Origin: DRQF01 sp964559135
GTDB lineage: Bacteria; Planctomycetota; GCA-002687715; DRQF01
NCBI GenBank assembly: GCA_964559135.1
Contig: CAZLGG010000132.1
Span: 1-10,342 of the forward strand
Length of the DNA stretch: 10,342 nucleotides
Reading direction: 5' to 3'
Part shown: piece after piece, positions 1 to 6,244 of the stretch
Layout of the letters: every line of letters begins with the position of its first letter
How positions within the stretch are numbered: the stretch's first letter is position 1
Position numbers and translations under genes: made by a program
The notes under the pieces: model-generated
What the model saw: the letters and a program-made list of their open reading frames with translations, nothing else
Told to the model about the DNA's origin: nothing
Database searches by the model: none

Positions 1-225
1 CAGGGGCTCAGCCCAGGCGAATTCGCCCGGTTCGAGCTTCGCGTCATCGAAGTCGAGGGAGGTCGGATAGCGGACGCACTCTTCGTCGGCGAGGAATGCC
101 CGGACGGCAGCCTCATCCGCCAAGTTCGGGTGGCGCGCTCTCGCCTCGAGGGCCTTCACGCGGACGTGGTCTCTCAGCGCGACCAGACCGTCTTCCGCGG
201 TGGGCTCATAGCGTTCTTCGTTCAT
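1..225 (-). CDS. Unrecognised protein, N-terminal 75 residues (runs off the left edge)
   Basis: An open frame starts with ATG at 225 and has no stop before the edge. A strong GGAGG ribosome-binding site lies just upstream, at about 233-239. The translation begins MNEERYEPTAEDG, is acidic and mostly helical in character (LRDHVRVKALEARARHP), and reaches a segment containing VRYPTSLDFD and LEPGEFAWAEPL. There is no signal peptide, heme motif or transmembrane segment in the visible part, so it is probably cytoplasmic. It begins 22 bases after the stop of the octaheme cytochrome gene on the same strand, so it is probably the last or next gene of that operon. I do not recognise the family. It could be an assembly or maturation factor for the redox complex, or simply a neighbour. 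The coding call is firm; the function is unknown. Confidence 0.72.
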   Translation of the reverse strand, partial: MNEERYEPTAEDGLVALRDHVRVKALEARARHPNLADEAAVRAFLADEECVRYPTSLDFDDAKLEPGEFAWAEPL

Positions 226-247
226 CTCGACCTCCCTCCGGATTGCG

Positions 248-1720
248 CTACTTGGAGTAGCGCTTCTTGAACTCCTTGCGCGCCTTGTCACGACGCGCTT
301 TCTCCTCCGGGTCCAGCTTGTCGATGGCCCACTTGTGATCGTCGGAGTTCATGACTTCGTCGATCTTCGCCTTCAGCTTCTTGGCTTGAGCGACCTTGGT
401 GGCGTCGCCCGACTTCATTCCTCGCTCGACGAGCTCCTCGAGAAGCGGGACGTACTCGGTGTAGAAGTGTCTGGCGACCTCATACATACCGTGCCAGTGG
501 GTATAGTCGGGAGCCATCATGGATGCACCGTGGCGAGCACGGCGGCCCTCGTGATGCCAGATCTCGAACCACACCCAGTCGATCTTCTGCGAGAAGTTCG
601 CGTTGTGCTTCCGGAGAGGCTTCGCAAGCGCGTAGAGTTCCTTGCCTGGTTTGGCGAACTTGTTGTTGTAGAGATCGATGAGGCCGTCGTACTGGATGTA
701 GAAGTTCTCCACCCAGTTCTTGTTGTGGCAGTTGACGCAGACATCCTTCATGTTGGCGCGGCGGACCTGCCACGGCACGTCCTTGCCTGGGAGGTTCATC
801 TTGGCATCCGAAGCTTCCGGGCGCACCGACATGATCGGCCGGTTGTTCCAAGAGATGCGCAGACCGATGTCATGGGACACGGGCTGGTTCTTCGTCGCCG
901 ACATGTGACACGTGGCGCAGGTGGGCGCGGCCCAATAGTCCTCGCCGACGATCCACTTGGGGCTCGCCATGTTCATCTTGTTGATGTTGGCGAAGAAGGC
1001 GATGCCGTGCTTGGACTCCTCGTAGATCTCCTTCTGGGGGTGATCCGGGCCCAGATGGCACTTGCCGCAGGTGTTGGGATGGCGTGCCTGTTCCACGGAG
1101 AACTCGTGGCGCATGTGGCAGGCGTTGCAGGAGCCCTCCGAACCGTCCGGGTTGATCCGGCCGATGCCGCTGTTCGGGAACGTGGCGGGATCGGGACGGC
1201 CGTCGGGAAGGATCTTGATCTGCGAGCCGTGGCATTGCCAGCAGCCGTTCACCGCTGACGCCGAGTTCCCATGGGGGAAACCCATCGTCTTGAAAGCGCG
1301 ATTGCCCTCGACGACCTCAGCCAACACGTTGTCGAGGGAGCCGAGGATACGCCCCGCCTTGGCATGGTGTGAACCCTGGAATTCCTCCACCTCCTTCGAG
1401 TGGCAACGCGCACAGTCCTTGGGGCTCACGATGACGGATATCGTGCTGTTGTAGTGGTTCATGGCGTCGGGATCGGTCTTGTCGGCCGCGTGGCACTCAT
1501 AGCAGCCGATGTTCGCCCGATAGTGTTTGCTCATGCCCCACTGTTGATAGATGACTGCATTCTGCTTCTTGTGGCACTCGATGCAGTTTTGGCTCTCCTC
1601 GGAGAGTTTCGGAAGGCCTATGGCCTGGGCCGTCAGGACCGGAGAACTCGCCAGGAAGAGCAGGGCCGCGATCAACACGTAGAAGCTCCGTCTCGCCCGT
1701 TTTCGTTTGGCTGTGATCAT
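248..1720 (-). CDS. Octaheme c-type cytochrome, hydroxylamine oxidoreductase (HAO) family
   Basis: This 490-residue protein has a basic n-region and hydrophobic stretch (residues 1-32, Sec type, cleavage probably near AQA), so it should be periplasmic. It has exactly eight CxxCH heme sites, at residues 46, 73, 103, 160, 198, 218, 268 and 328. The number, the spacing, the fourth site CWQCH and the C-terminal HHEGRRARHG...PDYTHWHG region (388-411) fit the HAO/octaheme nitrite reductase family rather than MccA, which has one atypical heme site. Family members oxidise hydroxylamine or hydrazine, or reduce nitrite or hydroxylamine. Tyr406 lies where the heme-4 cross-linking tyrosine of true HAO would be expected, but this needs alignment. 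There is no C-terminal membrane helix; the tail is lysine/arginine rich. The gene starts inside the end of the NrfD gene (ATGA overlap), with AAGGAG eight bases before its ATG, so it is the catalytic partner of that membrane module. The direction of catalysis is not settled by the sequence. Confidence 0.9.
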   Translation of the reverse strand: MITAKRKRARRSFYVLIAALLFLASSPVLTAQAIGLPKLSEESQNCIECHKKQNAVIYQQWGMSKHYRANIGCYECHAADKTDPDAMNHYNSTISVIVSPKDCARCHSKEVEEFQGSHHAKAGRILGSLDNVLAEVVEGNRAFKTMGFPHGNSASAVNGCWQCHGSQIKILPDGRPDPATFPNSGIGRINPDGSEGSCNACHMRHEFSVEQARHPNTCGKCHLGPDHPQKEIYEESKHGIAFFANINKMNMASPKWIVGEDYWAAPTCATCHMSATKNQPVSHDIGLRISWNNRPIMSVRPEASDAKMNLPGKDVPWQVRRANMKDVCVNCHNKNWVENFYIQYDGLIDLYNNKFAKPGKELYALAKPLRKHNANFSQKIDWVWFEIWHHEGRRARHGASMMAPDYTHWHGMYEVARHFYTEYVPLLEELVERGMKSGDATKVAQAKKLKAKIDEVMNSDDHKWAIDKLDPEEKARRDKARKEFKKRYSK

Positions 1721-2976
1721 GTGAGTGACTCCTTCTCTATCAATGCCGGCTCCGGCGAGTCGGCGACATCCATGGGTAGGTCCTTGTCGAAGGTGAGGCG
1801 CCCGGTCAGCACCGGGACGGTGACCCTCACGAGAATGGTGTAGATGAGAGCGCCGAAGGCCCAGATCCCCAGGCAGATCAGCGTCTCATTGAGTGTGGGC
1901 TTGTACTCGACGATTTCGCCCAAGGGCGTCGGTACGAAGCCCGGGATGATGAGTCCCATGCCCTTCTCGATCCAGATTCCCACGATCATCGCGGCACAGG
2001 AGATATTGAGCCAACGCACCGTGCGCGCGCCGGGCGTGAAGAGAATCAGGAGCGCCAGACTGTCGAGAAACACGGAAACCCAGATCCAGGGGACGAGGGC
2101 CGAGTAGCCGTCCAAGCCGAAGTAGAGGTATTTCGCCGAGACGACGTGGGCGGATTGGGTGTAGAACTCGGTGAAGAGTTCGGAACCCAACAGGAACATG
2201 TTGATCGCCAACGAGACGGTCACGATGCGGCGGAGCATGGCCAGGGCACCGGGAAGCACTTTGATTTTCGTGTAGTGCCGAATGACCTGCAGCGTGAGGA
2301 TCATGATGGCCGGCCCCGCGGCAAACGCCGATGCGATGAAGCGGGGCGCGATGATGGCGGCATTCCAGAAGGGACGCCCGCCGAGTCCGACGTAGAGAAA
2401 CGCCGTGACGGTGTGGATGCTGATGGCCCACACGCTGGCGATGAAGACGAAGGGGATGTAGAAGGCTCGACTGGGCTTCTTCTTACGATAGACGCACCAG
2501 ATGAGGTATCCGCAGATGTGGAGGTTGAGCAGCAAGTAGACGTTCAAGACGATGACGTCCCAGGCCAGCATGGAGATGGGAAAATTGAATCTCCACAGGA
2601 TGTGCATGAATCGATCCGGGCGACCCAAGTCCACCGTGACGAAGAGCAGGCACATGATGATGGCCGCCACGGCGAGAAGCTCGCCGAAGATGACGAGGTC
2701 GTGCAATTCCTCTCGGTGGTAAATGTAGACCGGAATCACCATCATCGCGGCGGCGGCCGCAACTCCCACGAGGAACGTGAAATTCGCGATGTAGAGACCC
2801 CACGAGACTTGGTCGGTCATGCCGGTCGTGATCAGACCGTGAACGAGCTGCTCCGACCACGAGTGTAATCCCACCAGGGCGATGCCCGTCAGAATGAGCA
2901 TCCACAGGCGATATCTCCAATCGCCGATGAAACTCAAGGCGAAGCAACGGCCGAGAAAACGAATGTACTCCCTCAT
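1717..2976 (-). CDS. NrfD/DsrP-type integral membrane quinone-binding subunit
   Basis: This 419-residue membrane protein has about ten hydrophobic segments, near residues 24-42, 58-84, 93-116, 133-160, 172-196, 204-232, 249-272, 293-314, 322-346 and 362-390. Ten helices match the long NrfD form (DsrP/HmeB, ActC/F, QrcD) rather than the eight-helix PsrC/NrfD form. Family-like stretches are WGLYIANFTFLVGVAAA (59-75), FGELLAVAAIIMCLLFV and DLGRPDR (97-122) and LAWDVIVLNVYLLLNL (137-152). Such proteins bind menaquinol or ubiquinol and pass electrons to a periplasmic FeS partner. ATG 2976 was chosen because it overlaps the TGA of the FeS gene as ATGA and has GAGAGGGG upstream. The frame stays open upstream, but there it only shadows the FeS gene. 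The stop overlaps the octaheme gene start. The family is firm; the DsrP-like subgroup is by resemblance. Confidence 0.9.
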   Translation of the reverse strand: MREYIRFLGRCFALSFIGDWRYRLWMLILTGIALVGLHSWSEQLVHGLITTGMTDQVSWGLYIANFTFLVGVAAAAAMMVIPVYIYHREELHDLVIFGELLAVAAIIMCLLFVTVDLGRPDRFMHILWRFNFPISMLAWDVIVLNVYLLLNLHICGYLIWCVYRKKKPSRAFYIPFVFIASVWAISIHTVTAFLYVGLGGRPFWNAAIIAPRFIASAFAAGPAIMILTLQVIRHYTKIKVLPGALAMLRRIVTVSLAINMFLLGSELFTEFYTQSAHVVSAKYLYFGLDGYSALVPWIWVSVFLDSLALLILFTPGARTVRWLNISCAAMIVGIWIEKGMGLIIPGFVPTPLGEIVEYKPTLNETLICLGIWAFGALIYTILVRVTVPVLTGRLTFDKDLPMDVADSPEPALIEKESLT

Positions 2977-3929
2977 CGCCCCTCTCCGTGGATGGCGGGA
3001 CCGTAGTCCTCGTCGAAGTAGTAGAAGAAGCGGGGATGCGTGCCGACCTCTTGCTTCAGCACGAAGACGTGTTTGTTCTTGAGGATCTTCGACACCTCGC
3101 TCTCGGGGTCTCGAATGTTGCCGAACTTGCGAGCTCCCACGGGGCACACCTCGAGGCACGCAGGCATACGCCCCTCACGTGTGCGGTGGAGGCAGAAGTG
3201 ACACTTCTCCATCACGCCCTGCTTACGTGGACGGTTGGAGAGATAGCTCATGTTGGGGTTGAGATCGTCCTTGGGAATGGACGGCTCGGTGAAGTTGAAC
3301 CGGCGGGCCCAATAGGGGCAGGCGGCCTCGCAGTAACGGCACCCGATACACCAGTCATAGTCGATGACCGTGAGCCCGTCGGGCTCTTGCCACGTCGCTT
3401 CCACGGGGCAAACCTTGACGCAGGGCGGGTTCTCGCACTGCTGGCACTGGATCGGCATGTAGAAGTGATCCGGTGAGGGCACCTTCGGCCGCTCGTAGTG
3501 GTGATTCCCCTCCTCGATGTCGATGCTCCCCCGAGGCATCTCGAGGACGCGAATGTATTGGATCTCCGGGTCGCGACTCTGGTTGTTCTCGGCGACGCAG
3601 GCGTGGACGCATCGACGACAGCCGATGCATGCCCCCAGATTGAGCGCATACACGAACTCGACGCCGTCCCTGGGCTTGACGTCCCGGATCTCCGGGCGGA
3701 CGTCGTATCGCTTTTCGACTTCCTTCTCGATGCGATCGAGGACCTTTTGCATGTCCTCCGCATTCATCTCCTTGTAGTGCTTCTGAAGGAACTGATCGAG
3801 CGTGAGATCGCTGCGGTCGAAGTCCTTGAGAGGCTCCAGCGCCGCCGCAAGGGCTGCCAGCCCCCCCACCGCTCCGAGGGAGGCTCGAAAGAAGCTCCGG
3901 CGATCGAGTTTGGGTTCGGAAGAACTCAT
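2973..3929 (-). CDS. Tat-exported four-cluster [4Fe-4S] ferredoxin subunit (NrfC/DsrO-like)
   Basis: This 318-residue protein has a twin-arginine signal (DRRSFFRAS, residues 9-17) followed by a hydrophobic Ala/Gly/Leu stretch to about residue 32, so it is probably folded in the cytoplasm and exported. Sixteen cysteines form four cluster motifs: 101/104/107/111, 162/165/170/174, 194/197/200/204 and 243/246/258/262. This is the usual pattern of the FeS subunit that sits on an NrfD-type membrane protein (NrfC, PsrB, DsrO, QrcC, HybA). It should carry electrons between the quinone site of NrfD and periplasmic hemes. Residues 40-90, between the signal and the first cluster, are a charged helical linker (MQKVLDRIEKEVEKRYDV). 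ATGA overlaps join it to the tetraheme gene upstream and the NrfD gene downstream; GGGGAG precedes its ATG by eight bases. No cluster ligand is missing. Confidence 0.92.
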   Translation of the reverse strand: MSSSEPKLDRRSFFRASLGAVGGLAALAAALEPLKDFDRSDLTLDQFLQKHYKEMNAEDMQKVLDRIEKEVEKRYDVRPEIRDVKPRDGVEFVYALNLGACIGCRRCVHACVAENNQSRDPEIQYIRVLEMPRGSIDIEEGNHHYERPKVPSPDHFYMPIQCQQCENPPCVKVCPVEATWQEPDGLTVIDYDWCIGCRYCEAACPYWARRFNFTEPSIPKDDLNPNMSYLSNRPRKQGVMEKCHFCLHRTREGRMPACLEVCPVGARKFGNIRDPESEVSKILKNKHVFVLKQEVGTHPRFFYYFDEDYGPAIHGEGR

Positions 3930-4570
3930 TGGTCATGCTCCCCGTGCGGGTTGGTCAGCCTAAGGGTGTGAGGCCCGGGAAGAGGGGAAATGGGATCCAT
4001 CGCGGGCGACTTCGGATTGTGGGGGTCGTGGCACTCGGTACAGATGCGCCGCTCCTGCGGACCCGATTTCGGGTCCCAATACCCGTTGGTCCGGCCATGG
4101 ATGCCGTAGCCCCAGTCGTAGCGAATACGGACGTGGCACTGGCCGCACTGATCGACGACCTTCGTGAAGGGAATCGATACCCCGTCAGGGCGGACGAGCT
4201 TGTCCCGGTCATCCCAATCATGGCACGTCGAGCACTTCACGTTGGGACCGTGATCCATGTGGATGTTCTTGTGCTGGTTGAGGGGCCGTGGTTTGTCGGT
4301 GGGTGTCTTGAAGATCTTGTGGCAATCCATGCACGTTCGGTCGAAGTCATTGATCTTGAGGGTTGGAGGGTCGCCGAGAATCTTTCGCCGCGGTGCGGTG
4401 CTGAGCGCGGCATGATCAAAGGCAGGCGTGGCCGCGTGGGGGATTTCCGCAAGGAGCCCACCCCAGTGAAGCCAAGCCGCCAAGACGAGAAGGATCGGCC
4501 CCAAGGCCCATCCGGGCACCCAACCCGGGGCAGCGTGACGACCGTTGCGAGACGTTTTTTCCTGGCCCAT
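3926..4570 (-). CDS. Membrane-anchored tetraheme cytochrome c
   Basis: This 214-residue protein starts at ATG 4570, where GAGGGGG lies ten bases upstream. A longer start at 4672 is possible in frame, but it would add 34 residues ahead of the hydrophobic segment. Residues 17-41 form one hydrophobic stretch that is either an uncleaved anchor or a Sec signal. Four CxxCH heme sites follow, at residues 80, 113, 142 and 177. The last is followed by a DPHNPKSP segment, as seen in small multiheme electron-transfer cytochromes. I infer that it wires the FeS protein to the octaheme cytochrome in the periplasm. Its place before FeS and NrfD genes recalls dsrJ in dsrJOP and nrfB in nrfBCD, although DsrJ is triheme and NrfB pentaheme. 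It is the first of the four translationally coupled redox genes. It has no enzymatic signature of its own. Confidence 0.87.
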   Translation of the reverse strand: MGQEKTSRNGRHAAPGWVPGWALGPILLVLAAWLHWGGLLAEIPHAATPAFDHAALSTAPRRKILGDPPTLKINDFDRTCMDCHKIFKTPTDKPRPLNQHKNIHMDHGPNVKCSTCHDWDDRDKLVRPDGVSIPFTKVVDQCGQCHVRIRYDWGYGIHGRTNGYWDPKSGPQERRICTECHDPHNPKSPAMDPISPLPGPHTLRLTNPHGEHDQ

Positions 4571-4720
4571 GGCTGTGACACCCCCTCGCTTCCAGCAAAA
4601 ATCCGCATCATCGCTTCCAATCGGGGGAAATCCCCCAAGATCGAAGCCTCGTTCGTCCATGGATGGTTCCAACGCAACTCGCGGGCCCAGATCTCGTAGG
4701 AATCCGAAACTCCCTCGGGC
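4571..4720 (-). promoter_or_regulatory. Intergenic leader before the redox operon
   Basis: This 150-base gap between the YwiC-like stop and the tetraheme start is the only sizeable gap ahead of the four redox genes, so an operon promoter may lie here. The clearest element is a short perfect palindrome at 4623-4636 (GGGGGAAATCCCCC). I see no convincing sigma70 pair and no Fnr-type TTGAT-N4-ATCAA site. The ribosome-binding site GAGGGGG lies at 4581-4587 on the minus strand. Confidence 0.3.
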
Positions 4721-5329
4721 TCACCGAACGAGATGCAAAATCCCCACCGCGACGAGCGTCCACCCAAGCGCCCAGACAGCCTCCTGCCACCCACGCTTTC
4801 GAATCTCCGCCTTGGTCACGGCCCCCGGGCGAAGAACATTCCGCCGAATCCCGACGGCGCGCCAGACGAAGACCGGCGTCAGGAGAGCGAAGAGCAAGAC
4901 CCCTTCCGCCAAGGTGGCTCCCCCCGCGCAGGCACCGCTGGGCGCCGCGAGAACGAGAGCCGTCACCGCCATGGCGAGGGCGGGCGGGGACTGAAAACCC
5001 AAGGACTGACCGAAATACCCGGCCAGTCCCGCGGGGAACACCGCGGCCAGAGCGAACACGATCCACCCGGAATCCGCTCCCAGCCAGGACGCCGCAATGG
5101 GCCCCGCAAGGGCCAAGGCGAGACCCCACCCGGCGCGGCGCCGACGCCGGGTGCTTTGCCCCACCGCGAGGGCGCTGGCGAGAAGGAATACCCCGGCGAA
5201 GGCCGCCACGGCCCCCAAACCGGCCCAACGCCCTCGCCCGAGCGCGGTCAGCAAACCCGCCAGAGACGAGAGCGTGAGGAAAACGAGGGCCCCATGGGCC
5301 CGCAAAGGGTCGGGGGCTTTGACTCGCAT
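4721..5329 (-). CDS. YwiC-like integral membrane protein
   Basis: This 202-residue membrane protein has about seven hydrophobic segments, roughly at 12-30, 36-57, 67-84, 88-108, 116-134, 141-157 and 183-200. The N-terminal PLRAHGALVFL resembles the PREHGAW-type opening of YwiC-like proteins, and the C-terminal KAEIRKRGWQEAVWALGW resembles their ending. The molecular function of YwiC-like proteins is unknown to me; Bacillus subtilis ywiC lies beside narK/fnr nitrate-respiration genes. ATG 5329 was chosen because AGGAAG lies eight bases before it. Earlier in-frame ATGs at 5353 and 5365 lack such a site, and a much longer frame only shadows the methyltransferase gene on the other strand. It runs toward the redox operon and may be co-transcribed with it. 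The membrane-protein call is solid; the family is moderate. Confidence 0.68.
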   Translation of the reverse strand: MRVKAPDPLRAHGALVFLTLSSLAGLLTALGRGRWAGLGAVAAFAGVFLLASALAVGQSTRRRRRAGWGLALALAGPIAASWLGADSGWIVFALAAVFPAGLAGYFGQSLGFQSPPALAMAVTALVLAAPSGACAGGATLAEGVLLFALLTPVFVWRAVGIRRNVLRPGAVTKAEIRKRGWQEAVWALGWTLVAVGILHLVR

Positions 5330-5416
5330 CGACAAGGCTTCCTGGATGGTCATGGGAGAGCCCATAGCAACCCGGGTGCCATCCCCAGGATTCGGTGGGC
5401 GCGTTAGGATCGTCCC

Positions 5417-6043
5417 ATGGGACGAGACGACTTCGAACGAGAACGCCAAGCGATGGTGGCGGAGCAGCTCATCGCCCGCGGAGTCCGGGATGAGAGAGTG
5501 CTCGCAGCATTCCGCCGGGTTCCCCGCCACCTTTTCGTCCCACCCGAATACTGCGCGATCGCCTACGCGGATCAGCCCCTTCCCATCGGCCATGGGGCCA
5601 CCATCTCCCAACCCTACGTCGTCGCACGCATGACGGAACTCCTGGGCGCCGAACCCGGCGATAGGGTGCTGGAGGTGGGCACGGGCTCGGGCTATCAGGC
5701 CGCCATCCTGGGGGCCCTCGGCCTCGAGGTCTACAGCGTCGAGGTGGTCCCCGCGCTGGAGCGACGAGCCCGCGAGCTCCTGGCTCGCCTGAACTTCGAC
5801 ACGGTGCACATCCGTCTGGGCGACGGCAAGTCGGGCTGGCCCGAGCCGTCGCCATTCGCCGGAGTCCTCCTCACCGCGGCGCCGGAGACGATTCCACCGA
5901 CCCTCGTCGATCAGCTGGCCGTGGGAGGCCGCCTGGTGGGCCCTGAAGGACGCACCCACCAGAATCTCATCCTCATCGAGAAGACGCCGGCCGGCATCCG
6001 GCGCACGACGATCTTCCCCGTCGCCTTCGTCCCCCTCCGCTGA
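5417..6043 (+). CDS. pcm: Protein-L-isoaspartate O-methyltransferase
   Basis: This 208-residue enzyme uses S-adenosylmethionine to methylate L-isoaspartyl residues in aged proteins, which starts their repair. It acts in the cytoplasm. Diagnostic features are QPLPIGHGATISQPYVVARM (residues 53-72) with the active-site-region Ser64, the SAM-binding motif VLEVGTGSG (84-92), the acidic strand-2 end YSVEV (106-110), the LGDGKSGW loop (134-141) and LLTAAPETIP (151-160). The length is normal for the bacterial family. AGGA lies seven bases before ATG 5417. It is the only protein gene on the plus strand and diverges from the YwiC-like gene, with 87 bases between the starts. It converges on the tRNA terminator. 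Nothing links it to the redox operon. Confidence 0.95.
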   Translation: MGRDDFERERQAMVAEQLIARGVRDERVLAAFRRVPRHLFVPPEYCAIAYADQPLPIGHGATISQPYVVARMTELLGAEPGDRVLEVGTGSGYQAAILGALGLEVYSVEVVPALERRARELLARLNFDTVHIRLGDGKSGWPEPSPFAGVLLTAAPETIPPTLVDQLAVGGRLVGPEGRTHQNLILIEKTPAGIRRTTIFPVAFVPLR

Positions 6044-6059
6044 CTCCCTACCCCCACGG

Positions 6060-6087
6060 AAAAACCCCGAGGGGCTACCTCGGGGTT
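6060..6087 (-). terminator. Intrinsic terminator of tRNA-Val
   Basis: A perfect ten-base-pair stem (6063-6072 with 6078-6087, loop 6073-6077) is followed on the minus strand by a run of five T including the end of the stem. It begins five bases beyond the tRNA 3' end. On the plus strand no T tract follows, so it serves mainly the tRNA, although the hairpin also sits 19 bases after the pcm stop. Confidence 0.85.
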
Positions 6088-6091
6088 CGAG

Positions 6092-6165
6092 TGGGCGGTA
6101 CTGGACTTGAACCAGTGACCTCGTCGGTGTGAACGACGCGTTCTAGCCAACTGAACTAACCGCCC
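6092..6165 (-). tRNA. tRNA-Val(CAC)
   Basis: This 74-base gene folds into a full cloverleaf: acceptor stem GGGCGGT/ACCGCCC, D stem GTTC/GAAC, anticodon stem CGTCG/CGACG with loop TTCACAC, T stem ACTGG/CCAGT with loop TTCAAGT, and discriminator A at 6092. The loop gives anticodon CAC, which reads the valine codon GUG. The 3' CCA is not encoded. It is a solitary tRNA with its own promoter and terminator. Confidence 0.95.
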
Positions 6166-6176
6166 GTTGGGCCCGG

Positions 6177-6205
6177 ATCATAGACGAGTCCCGGAAGGGC
6201 ATCAA
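6177..6205 (-). promoter_or_regulatory. Sigma70-type promoter of tRNA-Val
   Basis: On the minus strand TTGATG (6205-6200) and TATGAT (6182-6177) are separated by exactly 17 bases. The -10 box matches the consensus at five of six positions and the -35 box at four of six. The tRNA begins 11 bases after the -10 box, so transcription would start only a few bases before the mature 5' end. Confidence 0.8.
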
Positions 6206-6244
6206 GCCGCTCCGCCTCTGAGCAACCGGCAAGATGCCGACGGT

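Noticed and set aside
335..1258. Plus-strand open frame of 307 codons opposite the octaheme gene
   Set aside because: It lies wholly antisense to a gene with eight heme motifs, and its composition is that of a shadow frame with no recognisable domain.
248..1720. Octaheme sulfite reductase (MccA) identity
   Set aside because: The FeS and NrfD neighbours suggested it, but all eight hemes have ordinary CxxCH sites and the C-terminal region looks HAO-like; MccA has one long-spaced heme motif.
2977..3159. 61-residue N-terminal extension of the NrfD protein
   Set aside because: It overlaps the FeS gene in another frame and is Arg/Gly-rich; ATG 2976 has the ATGA overlap and a ribosome-binding site.
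4605..4618. Sigma54-like GG-N10-GC pair upstream of the tetraheme gene (minus strand)
   Set aside because: Only the two invariant dinucleotides fit (TTGGAA...ATGC), which is expected by chance in GC-rich sequence, and no activator gene is nearby.
5354..5959. Long N-terminal extension of the YwiC-like frame
   Set aside because: It is antisense to pcm, whose SAM-binding motifs are clear; ATG 5329 has a good ribosome-binding site.
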